Source: Candidatus Poribacteria bacterium (GTDB taxonomy: Bacteria; Poribacteria; WGA-4E; WGA-3G). Taken from it: DNA of 46,033 bases. A model generated the notes under the pieces. The model did not search any database and was not told the DNA's origin. It saw nothing but the letters and a program-made list of their open reading frames with translations. Position numbers and translations under genes: made by a program. Each line of letters begins with the position of its first letter. Positions within the stretch are counted from its first letter, which is position 1. The DNA lies in contig JAJEBZ010000091.1 of the NCBI GenBank assembly GCA_022822275.1, forward strand, positions 1-46,033, in the 5' to 3' direction. Shown piece after piece: positions 17,840 to 26,302 of this stretch.

Positions 17840-18840
17840 AAACCACACAAAAACTGATTCAGAAAAGAATAAACTTGACATCTATATTTCTTTTCGTCAG
17901 TATCTTTTTCCTTGTAACGATCTTACTTAGTATACCCAATACTTCAGAAGGACAGTCCGTATCTGTTCTTAATGTGCAAAAGTTAGATACAAGCATCCTT
18001 CCTATACCAAATACAGATATACCATTAAGCATTAAATTTTCATTTCCAGATTCCGTTCGTTATGGTGATTTCAAAGTAGAACTGTTGCCATCCACTGTAA
18101 CGAATTATAGAGGCACTTGCATCAATCGCGGATCCGAAACAACTCCTGATCTTAGTTTACGATCTACTAATAACGATGGCTGGGATCTAAATACAACAGA
18201 TGGTTCTCTCACACGTAGTGTTACATCAGAAACCACATCACCTATTTCTGTCAATATTTACTGTGAAGATAGTGCTGCTTATGGTCAAGTAAAAGTAACA
18301 TTAACATTAGATTCTGGGAGGACCATGGAGATAACTCGGAAAATTCCACGCGATGACAATGGAAATAAAATCGCTGATGGATGGGAAAACGATGCCACCA
18401 AAAATTACGTTGGAAACGAGGACGCAGAGACCGGTCCTGCTGCAACTACCTTTAATAGCGAGTTGGGTGTTACTCACAATATCATAGCGAATACGAATAC
18501 TGGAGACGGACTCACCTTACTTGATGAATATCGAGGCGCAATGCTTAAAGATCACATAACACCAAAAAGATTTAGTCCTGACACCAAAGATATCTTTATA
18601 CAACATACAAGTACTGTTTTAGCCCCATTTGAATGTGGTAATGCCAGTGGTTTTCCCTTTTCCTGCTGGGTCATAGACACTGCAAGTGTGATTGTTAATC
18701 CAAATACAGCTAGTGGTAATAATGGGGTCATTGCCATTGAAATTTCTTCAGATCCGCAAATACTTGAAGTGGACGAACAAGGAAATAATGTAATTATTGA
18801 CAGTTATGGTTATGCAAGCGGGAGAGCGGACTGTACCTGA
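17836..18840 (+). CDS. N-terminal part of a secreted zinc metalloprotease gene interrupted by a frameshift
   Basis: The 334-aa frame has a signal peptide (hydrophobic residues about 15-35) and beta-rich extracellular sequence. A calcium-type motif DDNGNKIADGWE lies near residue 172, like the linker repeats before metalloprotease domains. It stops at 18840 without a catalytic site, while the +1 frame from 18797 carries HEIGHCVNLGH. Dropping one G from the GGG near 18820 would join YASG to ERTVPDPDFNG in one frame. I therefore read this and 18797-19564 as one gene broken by a single-base shift or a sequencing error. Coupled by ATGA overlap to the TPR gene. Confidence 0.7.
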   Translation: MKTTQKLIQKRINLTSIFLFVSIFFLVTILLSIPNTSEGQSVSVLNVQKLDTSILPIPNTDIPLSIKFSFPDSVRYGDFKVELLPSTVTNYRGTCINRGSETTPDLSLRSTNNDGWDLNTTDGSLTRSVTSETTSPISVNIYCEDSAAYGQVKVTLTLDSGRTMEITRKIPRDDNGNKIADGWENDATKNYVGNEDAETGPAATTFNSELGVTHNIIANTNTGDGLTLLDEYRGAMLKDHITPKRFSPDTKDIFIQHTSTVLAPFECGNASGFPFSCWVIDTASVIVNPNTASGNNGVIAIEISSDPQILEVDEQGNNVIIDSYGYASGRADCT

Positions 18841-19564
18841 TCCAGATTTTAATGGTTCAGGCCCGCCTACTGTGACCATCTATACTGCGCGCATTGCATC
18901 TGATAACAGGTCTCCTGGCACTATAGCACGTGTCATAAGCCATGAAATAGGACATTGTGTCAACTTAGGACATTGCGGCGTAGCAATTCCGATGGATAGT
19001 CTCTGTATTATGCATCCTTACTACGATAAAGATAGAGCTCAATTTGGTGTGCATCATAATCCGGATTATGATTTAATACACCCTCACAATGCCCCACTGA
19101 TAGACCAAGACATAAGACCCGAAGAGACATCTACTACTATCATCAGTACAAACACTGGCCCCAGTTCCTACGGATGCGACCACAATTCTCAGTATGACTA
19201 TTGCACAGACACTGGCAACTGTGGACAGCCCACAGATTCGCACACCAACGGTTTGTGCGGGCACCGTTGGTGTATCTGCGCAGCTGCAGCTCCCAGTGAA
19301 AGCACAAACCCTACAGACACCACTTCCCCGACGTATCATGTGTGTGGTGTACATCAGTCGTGGCAATCTGGTGATCATGCAGCAGCGGGTTGTGGTCAAT
19401 CGGGGCACTTTGTATGTGATAGTCTAAGTCATGTTCAAGAACAGTGTACACAGACGAACACGAACGGTGACAGATGCACGTATATGTTCTGGCGGTGTGT
19501 GCATCCGACTGTGCCGTCTTACGGACCATCACATACGCACCAATATCCTGCGCCATCGCCATGA
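18797..19564 (+). CDS. C-terminal part of the frameshifted metalloprotease: metzincin-like site and Cys-rich tail
   Basis: Carries the zinc site HEIGHCVNLGHC (HExxH at residues 49-53, third His at 59), followed by CIMHPYY as a probable Met-turn: a metzincin-type layout with Asn where Gly is usual. After about residue 125 the protein becomes rich in Cys, His, Thr and Ser (YGCDHNSQYDYC, CGHRWCIC, CGVHQSWQSGDH, CTYMFWRCVH), which looks like a disulfide-bonded or metal-binding extracellular domain. The first codons before the overlap are probably not a true start; translation would normally arrive from 17836. Confidence 0.7.
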   Translation: MTVMVMQAGERTVPDPDFNGSGPPTVTIYTARIASDNRSPGTIARVISHEIGHCVNLGHCGVAIPMDSLCIMHPYYDKDRAQFGVHHNPDYDLIHPHNAPLIDQDIRPEETSTTIISTNTGPSSYGCDHNSQYDYCTDTGNCGQPTDSHTNGLCGHRWCICAAAAPSESTNPTDTTSPTYHVCGVHQSWQSGDHAAAGCGQSGHFVCDSLSHVQEQCTQTNTNGDRCTYMFWRCVHPTVPSYGPSHTHQYPAPSP

Positions 19565-19577
19565 CCTGTAGGAACTT

Positions 19578-19607
19578 AAACAGCAGCTGCGCCGCTAGCT
19601 GCTGTTT
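19578..19607 (+). terminator. Perfect 11-bp hairpin after the metalloprotease gene
   Basis: AAACAGCAGCT (19578-19588) pairs with AGCTGCTGTTT (19597-19607) around an 8-nt loop, 13 bp after the stop codon. The 3' T run is only the three T of the stem, so intrinsic termination is uncertain. A second weaker hairpin AGGCAGG/CCTGCCT (19648-19654/19670-19676) followed by ATTCTCTTTT lies just before the next gene. Confidence 0.45.
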
Positions 19608-19699
19608 CCAAACAGTGTCCAAACATTTCAAAGACTTGAAAACGGACAGGCAGGTATCTGTAAGCAGTCCCTGCCTATTCTCTTTTATGGGAGAACGTT

Positions 19700-20179
19700 A
19701 TGAAAGTAAAAACCTTCCTAATGGGTTTGCTGATTCCGTTACTTCTCACTGCACTGGTGCTGATATACATGCAAATTACACAGAAACCCGCACCTGCCAC
19801 CGTTGTTCAGCACCAATCTGATGTATTAGAAAACATGAAGCCCTCAGAAGTAGACATTACCAATACAGGTGCAGAAAGTCTTGAGGCATATTATCAGTTC
19901 GTCATTGATAATAACATCTTCCGTCCGCTCGGATGGAAACCTACCAAAAAACCACCGAATTATTCCCTTATCGGTACTGCTGTTTCTGAAAATAGAGAAG
20001 AATCAAAAGCGTTTATAGTGGATCGGCATACAAATCAGATGCATACTGTCAAAGTAGATGACACCATCGGAGAAGCGTTAGTAAAAGTCATTGAAGCAAA
20101 ACGTGTCATATTGAACGCAGCAGGAAAGGAGATTGTCCTACACGGTGGTAATATGCAGTTTTTTACACGTTTTCGGTAA
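19700..20179 (+). CDS. GspC/PilP-like type II secretion-related protein
   Basis: A 159-aa protein with an N-terminal membrane anchor (about 5-24) and a periplasmic domain. The pattern is NNIFRPLGW, then YSLIGTAVSENREESKAFIVD, VKVDDTIGEALVKVIEAKRVIL and EIVLHGG. This matches the homology region of GspC (the T2SS inner-membrane component that contacts the outer-membrane secretin) and related PilP proteins. No PDZ domain and no other gsp genes are seen. A GGGAG ribosome-binding site precedes ATG 19700. Location after a secreted protease suggests an export link. Confidence 0.6.
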   Translation: MKVKTFLMGLLIPLLLTALVLIYMQITQKPAPATVVQHQSDVLENMKPSEVDITNTGAESLEAYYQFVIDNNIFRPLGWKPTKKPPNYSLIGTAVSENREESKAFIVDRHTNQMHTVKVDDTIGEALVKVIEAKRVILNAAGKEIVLHGGNMQFFTRFR

Positions 20180-20198
20180 TGTCAATACCTAATCTTAG

Positions 20199-20413
20199 CA
20201 TGTGTAAAGTTTTGGCAAGTGTTTGGATTAAGGGGTGTTGTCTGAGACATTTTTCCGGTCAGAATCGCAGATTACGCGGATTATTGAGACTACACATGTC
20301 AATTCCGTTTCAACATTGAATGCAAACTTTTGATGGGATACTTGGAAAACCAAACTCGCAAATCCGTGTCATCCGCGATTCCGGCAATATCATGCCAAAA
20401 ACTTTACACACCC
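20199..20413. mobile_element. MITE-like element, family B copy 2
   Basis: Ends match family B: left TGTGTAAAGTTTTGGCA (20201-20217) and right TGCCAAAAACTTTACACACCC (reverse complement; 20393-20413), differing in one T. The interior has a shorter imperfect inverted repeat (ATTACGCGGATT against AATCCGTGTCATCCGCG). Non-coding. The right end lies 16 bp before a consensus promoter. Confidence 0.6.
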
Positions 20414-20428
20414 AAATCTATTATTTTC

Positions 20429-20457
20429 TTGACAAAAGATTTATAATAATATATAAT
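20429..20457 (+). promoter_or_regulatory. Consensus sigma70-type promoter for the STAS-histidine kinase operon
   Basis: TTGACA (20429-20434), exactly 17 bp, TATAAT (20452-20457): a perfect match to the housekeeping consensus, about 57 bp upstream of the first STAS gene. It implies strong basal transcription of 20514-24334. Confidence 0.7.
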
Positions 20458-20513
20458 TCAACTGAAAGAGTGAAGAACCCAAACAATAAATAAAGACAAA
20501 AGGGAGAAAAATA

Positions 20514-20861
20514 ATGGCAACAACGGTTCGCTATAGAGATGGCGTAACAATCTTGGAACCATCAGGTAAGATTATGGGAACTGGTGTAACCGAGCTGAGA
20601 GAGGTAATTACAGCGGAAATAGATGCCTCTGATAAACCGAGAATGTTGATTGACTTTGAAAAGGTCAATATGATGGATAGTTCCGGACTTGGCACACTCA
20701 TGGGGGCACATGTTACAATCACCCGGCAAGGTGGCAGAGTGGGTGTAATCAATGTCGGCAAAAATATCAAGAACTTGATTGTACGCAGTCGACTTGCAAG
20801 TATCTTTGAACACTTCACCTCTGAAGATGAAGCTGTTTCAACATTAGGCAGCGAAGCCTAA
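20514..20861 (+). CDS. STAS-domain anti-sigma-factor antagonist (SpoIIAA/RsbV-like), 1
   Basis: A single STAS domain of 115 aa with the phosphorylatable motif MMDSSGLGTLM at about 54-64. In partner switching, an unphosphorylated STAS protein binds the RsbW/SpoIIAB kinase and frees its target; the kinase inactivates it by phosphorylating this Ser. A GGGAGA ribosome-binding site precedes the ATG. First gene of a four-gene operon with a second STAS protein, a USP-like protein and a histidine kinase. Confidence 0.9.
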   Translation: MATTVRYRDGVTILEPSGKIMGTGVTELREVITAEIDASDKPRMLIDFEKVNMMDSSGLGTLMGAHVTITRQGGRVGVINVGKNIKNLIVRSRLASIFEHFTSEDEAVSTLGSEA

Positions 20862-20903
20862 CATACATATTTTAGTTTTTGCAGCAACCTGGAGGCTGCA
20901 CAA

Positions 20904-21269
20904 ATGGCAATCACGGTATCAGAACGAGACGGTGTACACATTTTTAAACTTGAAGGTAGAATCATAGCACCTGATATACAAGAGTTCAATGACACCGTAC
21001 AAAACACATTAGAACAGATAGAAGGGACACCCAAACTCGTTTTTGACTTCAAAGATGTCACCAGTATGGACAGTTCAGGGTTAGGCGTGCTCATGAAGAT
21101 CTATACTGATATACATCCTCGCGGCGGAACAATTGCTGTGATAAATGTCAACAAACATGTCAAAAACCTAATTGTCATGGCAAGACTCATTACGGTTTTT
21201 CGGAACTTTGAGAGTGAAGAAGAAGCAGTTTGGTCCCTGCTAAATCCCCCAGCCGAACCACCTCAATAG
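20904..21269 (+). CDS. STAS-domain anti-sigma-factor antagonist, 2
   Basis: A 121-aa STAS protein, clearly paralogous to the one just upstream, with SMDSSGLGVLM at about 52-62 and the same IAVINVNKHVKNLIVMARL segment. The two share the layout but differ in many positions, so they may answer to different kinases or phosphatases. A CTGGAGG ribosome-binding site precedes the ATG. Confidence 0.9.
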   Translation: MAITVSERDGVHIFKLEGRIIAPDIQEFNDTVQNTLEQIEGTPKLVFDFKDVTSMDSSGLGVLMKIYTDIHPRGGTIAVINVNKHVKNLIVMARLITVFRNFESEEEAVWSLLNPPAEPPQ

Positions 21270-21288
21270 TTCTATAAAGGAACGTCCT

Positions 21289-22050
21289 ATGATCAAGAAT
21301 ATTCTCGTTTCTATAGGTGATACAGATTACGAGAGAAATGCCTTTGATTACGCAGGACAACTCGCTGTCCTTTTGGGAACGCATCTTTCCTGTGTGTTTT
21401 TTCAGGACAGTTCCCATGGTGGCAGTGCAGAAGTCGCCGAAGCGGTAATGCACCGCACCGAAAAGGAATGTGCACTTTACGATTTTTTAGATTATAGTAT
21501 TGAAGCTGTTGCAGGTAACCCTCGACAAATGATCTGCCAAAAAGCACACTCCGCTGACTTAGTTGTAGTCGGACTTCCCGAAGAAATAAAAACACGCGGA
21601 TTAAAACTTATACAAACACAGATTGACGATGTCCTTGCACATATCACAAAACCTATCATTATCGTGCATGAACAGTGTACCTTATTACGTAAAATATTAG
21701 CTGTGCACCATGGGGATATCTATTCTGACAATGTACTCTCCCTTGCTGCAGAAATCGGAGAATTGACAAAAGCAAGTATCTTCGGACTTGCACTTGCAGA
21801 CACCACCCAAGAAGCAACCGAGATTAAGCAGCAGATGGAATCTTATCTACAATTTTACGATGTCTCCACCGATTTTCTCACAGCCCTCGGCTTTACAGTA
21901 ACAAACATTTTGGAAAACGCAGAGGCAAATGATTGTGATCTGATAGCCCTCAGCGCAAGTCATCACGGCAGATTATATGAGATGGTTTTCCAAAGCACCA
22001 CCCAAACTGTCGTCAAACTTGCTAACCGTGCTGTACTGGTAACCAAATAA
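21289..22050 (+). CDS. Universal-stress-protein-like protein with two Usp-type halves
   Basis: 253 aa. The first half opens like UspA (IKNILVSIGDTDYERNAFDYAGQLA) and has DLVVVGLPEE. The second half restarts at LRKILAVHHGDIYSDNVLSLAAEI and ends ALSASHHGRLYEMVFQSTTQTVVKLANRAVLV. The GxxG-(S/T) ATP-binding loop is absent or degraded in both halves, so it may not bind ATP. It lies in the signalling operon, 19 bp after STAS 2 and 13 bp before the histidine kinase. Confidence 0.8.
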   Translation: MIKNILVSIGDTDYERNAFDYAGQLAVLLGTHLSCVFFQDSSHGGSAEVAEAVMHRTEKECALYDFLDYSIEAVAGNPRQMICQKAHSADLVVVGLPEEIKTRGLKLIQTQIDDVLAHITKPIIIVHEQCTLLRKILAVHHGDIYSDNVLSLAAEIGELTKASIFGLALADTTQEATEIKQQMESYLQFYDVSTDFLTALGFTVTNILENAEANDCDLIALSASHHGRLYEMVFQSTTQTVVKLANRAVLVTK

Positions 22051-22063
22051 TGAGGAAACACCT

Positions 22064-24334
22064 ATGGCAGCTGCCGCTGAGAATCCAAAAGACCTACAAT
22101 TCCTGCAGATGTCATCGGATATGTTCGGATATATCCGATCCGACGGGACATTGTTGCCACTCAATCCCGCCTGGAAAAAAACACTCGGTTACTCATGTAC
22201 AGAACTCCAAACACGACAGTGGTTAGAACTCGTCCATCCTGATGACCAACAAGTTACTTCTGAAAATATTGCAAAACTTAGTACAGAAAAAAACGATACA
22301 GTCTCTTTTGAAAATAGGCTTTTGTGTAATAATGGTGAATACGTAAACCTTCTGTGGTCAGTAAAGACAGCCCCCAAAGACGCTCATTATTGTGTTGTAG
22401 TGCAAAATATTACAAGACAAAAGCGGCTTGAAGCAAAACTTCGTCAAAGCGAGGCGCGGTTCCAGCAATTAGCACAAACACATTTACAGGAAGGCGACTT
22501 TCTGCACACCCTCATGGACAATGCCCCCGATCATATATATTTTAAAGATAAAGAAAGCAAATTCATACGTATCAATCGTTCCCTTGCCAATCGCTTCGGA
22601 CTCAAAAATCCCGCTGAAGCTATCGGAAAGAGTGATTTTGATTTTTTCACACGCGAGCATGCACAACAAGCATACCAAGACGAAAGAACTGTCATTGAAT
22701 CAGGAAAACCAATAGAGGCAAAACAGGAAAAAGAGACCTGGCCCGGCGGGCAAGATACATGGGTTTCTACAACTAAAGTGCCAATCCGAGATAGGAGTGG
22801 ACGCATAAAAGGCACATGCGGTATCTCACGAGATATAACTGAATACCATCACGCAGAACAAGCACTGCGAGATTCCGAAGCAAAATGGCGTTCATTGGTA
22901 GAAAGTGCTCCCGATATCATTTCAACGATTGACCTCAATTATACACTGGATTTTATCAATAGAATACCAGCTGGTGTTGACATCACACAGGCTGAGGTGC
23001 TCGGGAATAGTATCTTTGATTTTCTAACACAGGAACATCATGAAGGGTTTCGTAAGGCATGTCGACAGGTTATTGAAACAGGTGAAGTCGCGGGTTATGA
23101 AATCCAAGGGAGACTCAGTAGAAACTGGTATTCATCTTGGATAGGTCCCATTACACGTGATGGTGAAATAGTTGGATTCGTTGTAACTTCAACAAATATT
23201 ACAGATAGGAAACAGGCTGAAATAGAACTACAGGAAAGTGAAGAACGTTTCCGTCGAGCTGTCCTTAATGCCCCCCTTCCCATCATGATTCACGTCGAAA
23301 ACGGAGATGTAATCCTTATTAGTCGAACATGGACAGAACTCACCGGATATACTTCTGAAGACATGACGACAGTATCTAAATGGTTGACGCAAGCGAATAG
23401 CGATAAGAGCGATGAGATACAAGCATACCTCGGACAGGTTAATCAAGCTAAGGAACGAATCGCACCAACGCAATATGAAATTATAACGAAAACCGGAAAA
23501 AAGCAGATATGGGAATTTAGTTCATCACTGCTTGGCGTGCAACCGGATGGACAACGTATTATCATTAGCATGGCACTTGACATTACCGAAAGAATAAAAG
23601 CTGAACACGCTATGCAAAGTGCGAAAGAAACCGCAGAATATGCAAGCAGAGCGAAAAGTGATTTCCTTGCTAATATGAGCCATGAATTAAGGACACCTTT
23701 GAATGCTATCATCGGATTCGCAGAGATACTAAGAGATGAACTCGTAGGTCCAATTAACGATGAACAGAAGGAATGTGTCAATGATATACGTTTTAGTGGA
23801 CAGCATCTATTGGAGATGATTAACGATATACTGGATCTGTCAAAGATTGAAGCTGGCAAAATGTTCTTGCAACTGGAGGAGTTTGCTATCGTTGATGCGG
23901 TTGAAGAAGTCAATGCAATAATCAATGCACTCGCAATGAAAAAGAACATTGAATTGACGCTAACAGGTCCAGAAAACATAACAATTCAAGCAGACCGCGT
24001 CAAAATAAAACAGATATTTTACAATTTGCTTTCAAATGCTGTCAAGTTTACGCCTGAAGGAGGTAAAGTTACTACCCAGTTAAGTCTTACCAAGACTGAT
24101 CTATACATCAAAGTTATTGATACAGGAATTGGAATCGCAGAAGAAGATAAGATGAAACTTTTCGCACCATTTACACAGATTGACACATCTAAGTCAAGAC
24201 AGTATGGTGGGACAGGACTCGGTCTCGCGTTGACACAACGTTTGATTGAGTTACATGGGGGAGAAATTAGTGTCACAAGCGAAGAGGGGAAAGGCAGCAC
24301 TTTCATTTTTAATATTCCAACAACTCAACCGTAA
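22064..24334 (+). CDS. Multi-PAS soluble sensor histidine kinase
   Basis: 756 aa with no transmembrane helix, so a cytosolic sensor. About four PAS domains lie at 15-125, 145-265, 270-385 and 390-515 (typical GKSDFDFFT and DITERIKAEHA ends). HisKA has SHELRTPLNAIIGF with the phospho-acceptor His near 540. The HATPase has an N box (NAVKFTPEGG), G1 (DTGIGIAEED) and G2 (YGGTGLGLAL). It has no receiver domain of its own. The likely partners, a receiver protein and a receiver-PP2C phosphatase, are encoded at 28.9-30.5 kb beyond the accessory island. Confidence 0.93.
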   Translation: MAAAAENPKDLQFLQMSSDMFGYIRSDGTLLPLNPAWKKTLGYSCTELQTRQWLELVHPDDQQVTSENIAKLSTEKNDTVSFENRLLCNNGEYVNLLWSVKTAPKDAHYCVVVQNITRQKRLEAKLRQSEARFQQLAQTHLQEGDFLHTLMDNAPDHIYFKDKESKFIRINRSLANRFGLKNPAEAIGKSDFDFFTREHAQQAYQDERTVIESGKPIEAKQEKETWPGGQDTWVSTTKVPIRDRSGRIKGTCGISRDITEYHHAEQALRDSEAKWRSLVESAPDIISTIDLNYTLDFINRIPAGVDITQAEVLGNSIFDFLTQEHHEGFRKACRQVIETGEVAGYEIQGRLSRNWYSSWIGPITRDGEIVGFVVTSTNITDRKQAEIELQESEERFRRAVLNAPLPIMIHVENGDVILISRTWTELTGYTSEDMTTVSKWLTQANSDKSDEIQAYLGQVNQAKERIAPTQYEIITKTGKKQIWEFSSSLLGVQPDGQRIIISMALDITERIKAEHAMQSAKETAEYASRAKSDFLANMSHELRTPLNAIIGFAEILRDELVGPINDEQKECVNDIRFSGQHLLEMINDILDLSKIEAGKMFLQLEEFAIVDAVEEVNAIINALAMKKNIELTLTGPENITIQADRVKIKQIFYNLLSNAVKFTPEGGKVTTQLSLTKTDLYIKVIDTGIGIAEEDKMKLFAPFTQIDTSKSRQYGGTGLGLALTQRLIELHGGEISVTSEEGKGSTFIFNIPTTQP

Positions 24335-24600
24335 AAAGCATAGTGCTTTGCATCAAACGTTCCTAAGGGTGTCCCCAATTCCAAATCTTCAAACCATCTA
24401 TGGAGGTTTGCTATCTATTGCAAAGTTGATGCTGATAAATTACTTCTGTGGTGAATTTTGAATATCTGGTAAATTATTTCATTAATTATACAGTCTGCGC
24501 CAGTGCGGTTTCCTAACTGCCCCAGTGTTGAATATAAAACGCAATCAGTAATTTTGAGATTTTAAATTATGCAAAAAGTAGTTTTGGACAGATAAAAATG

Positions 24601-26043
24601 TCAATTTTTGTGTTGAATTATTTTTCTTTCGGTTAGTTTTTGTATCAATTCTGTTTGTGTTCCAGTTCCTTTTATAGAGTTGCATGATGCACAAAGCAGT
24701 TGCAGATTTTCAATGCTGTTTGTGCCGTTTTTGCTGCGGGGTATGATGTGATCAACAGTCAAATTTCTGTAGTGAAATGGATATCCACATCCTTCACATC
24801 TGCCTTGTTGTATGCCAAAGAGTTCGGGTTTATGTGTCTGGTATGTCGGCAGTCGTTTTTGTGTCGCGATTTCTTCTGCGTTATCTGTGCGTTCTGGCGG
24901 TGTGTTGGTAACGGTGACATCTGACATCTGAATTGGCGAAAACAACGCACCTTGTTGACTCGCTTCCTCAAGGCGTATCTTTGTGATAACCTCTGCTGAT
25001 GGTGATATGTCAATGCCTATCCATTGACGCTGTAACTTCTCTGCTGCTACACAAGCCGTAGCACATCCACAAAACGGGTCTAATACTACATCACCTTGAC
25101 TGCTGGACGCTTTGATGATGCGTTCAAGTAGTTTCAAAGGTTTTTGAGTGGGATAGCCTGTTCGTTCCTTTGCCTGTGAATTTATGGCAGGAATGTCTGT
25201 CCAAACATTATTCAGCGTTTTTCCTTTTTGTTCATCTAAGTAACGAATTTGTCTTGGCACATTTCCATGTTTTGTTTGGACAACCCGACCACTTTCAATT
25301 TCCTTTTTCATCCTGTCTTTTTTCCATCGCCATGTGCGTTTTATGCCCATAACCTCATAAGTTAAGTTAGAATCGGGGTTTTGAACTGGTGCTGTAATTG
25401 CGGTAAGTTGATACAATCTGCCTTCTTCGTTTTTGTTACAATACTTCTTTTTTGTTTTCTCATCTAAATTCGCTAAATCATAAGGTTGAGTTACTGCCGC
25501 AGTATCCCAAGTAAATGAATCACTTTTACTATATCTGAAAATAATATCTGTATCATGAGCAAGTCCGCGTGTCAAGTTTCCTTTTCGGGTAATTGTTCGC
25601 TGCCAAGTAATTTCATTCCTGAAATTCTTGACACCAAATAAATCATCCATAACAAGTTTTAAGTAGTGACTTGCTGTTGGATCACAATGCAGGTAAATAG
25701 AACCTGTGGACTTTAATATACGCTGCATTTCAAAAAGTCGGACAGCCATTGCTGTGAGATATATTCTCATCGCTTTACCATGCACAACTTCAGAGGCTCG
25801 TATTATCTGATAGAGTTCGTCATGTTGTGATGCGATTTGTCCATGCCATTCGTTTTTGATATCCTCATCTTTCCATATATCCTTGAATTCTGCTCCTTCT
25901 GCGGGTGATCCGATGGGGGCTTTGTAATTCCGATTAGTATTAAAAGGAGGATCAAGATATATCAAGTCAACAGTTTCGGAATCCATACCTCGCATAATGT
26001 CAAGATTGTCGGCTATGAAAAGTGTGCGATTTGCTACGTTCAT
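24601..26043 (-). CDS. DNA methyltransferase fused to a C-terminal HNH nuclease domain
   Basis: 480 aa. The N-terminal part is an amino-methyltransferase of beta-type order: catalytic motif DPPF at 31-34 (YLDPPFNTNRNY) comes first, a variable target-recognition region follows, and the SAM motif DPFCGCA comes at about 325. DPPF favours N6-adenine methylation. The last roughly 75 residues form a zinc-type HNH domain: CEGCGYPF, TVDHIIPRSKNG, NLQLLCASCN. One polypeptide would then combine modification and possible cleavage, as in single-chain restriction-modification enzymes. It is divergent from the second methyltransferase. Target sequence unknown. Confidence 0.88.
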   Translation of the reverse strand: MNVANRTLFIADNLDIMRGMDSETVDLIYLDPPFNTNRNYKAPIGSPAEGAEFKDIWKDEDIKNEWHGQIASQHDELYQIIRASEVVHGKAMRIYLTAMAVRLFEMQRILKSTGSIYLHCDPTASHYLKLVMDDLFGVKNFRNEITWQRTITRKGNLTRGLAHDTDIIFRYSKSDSFTWDTAAVTQPYDLANLDEKTKKKYCNKNEEGRLYQLTAITAPVQNPDSNLTYEVMGIKRTWRWKKDRMKKEIESGRVVQTKHGNVPRQIRYLDEQKGKTLNNVWTDIPAINSQAKERTGYPTQKPLKLLERIIKASSSQGDVVLDPFCGCATACVAAEKLQRQWIGIDISPSAEVITKIRLEEASQQGALFSPIQMSDVTVTNTPPERTDNAEEIATQKRLPTYQTHKPELFGIQQGRCEGCGYPFHYRNLTVDHIIPRSKNGTNSIENLQLLCASCNSIKGTGTQTELIQKLTERKIIQHKN

Positions 26044-26176
26044 AATGTGATTTTTGGGTTGGAAACATGATGAGATTCATAAGATATGAGTATGAAACTA
26101 AAATTCCATAGTTGCGTATTCAATATTACTATAGTAAAAGTAGTACAACACAAATACCATTTTAATTCAACTTTTT

Positions 26177-26205
26177 TTGATATTTATTTTGTTTTATGGT
26201 ATACT
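26177..26205 (+). promoter_or_regulatory. Probable promoter for the second methyltransferase operon
   Basis: TTGATA (26177-26182), 17-bp spacer, TATACT (26200-26205), about 97 bp before the ATG at 26303, in the AT-rich gap between the divergent methyltransferase genes. Confidence 0.5.
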
Positions 26206-26302
26206 GATTTATATAACAGTGCAACTTAATTAAAACGTGTAAATATTAGTTTCGTTACACTTTTTTTGTATATTTAGTTTGGAAATTCCTAAAGGAGTGT
26301 GT

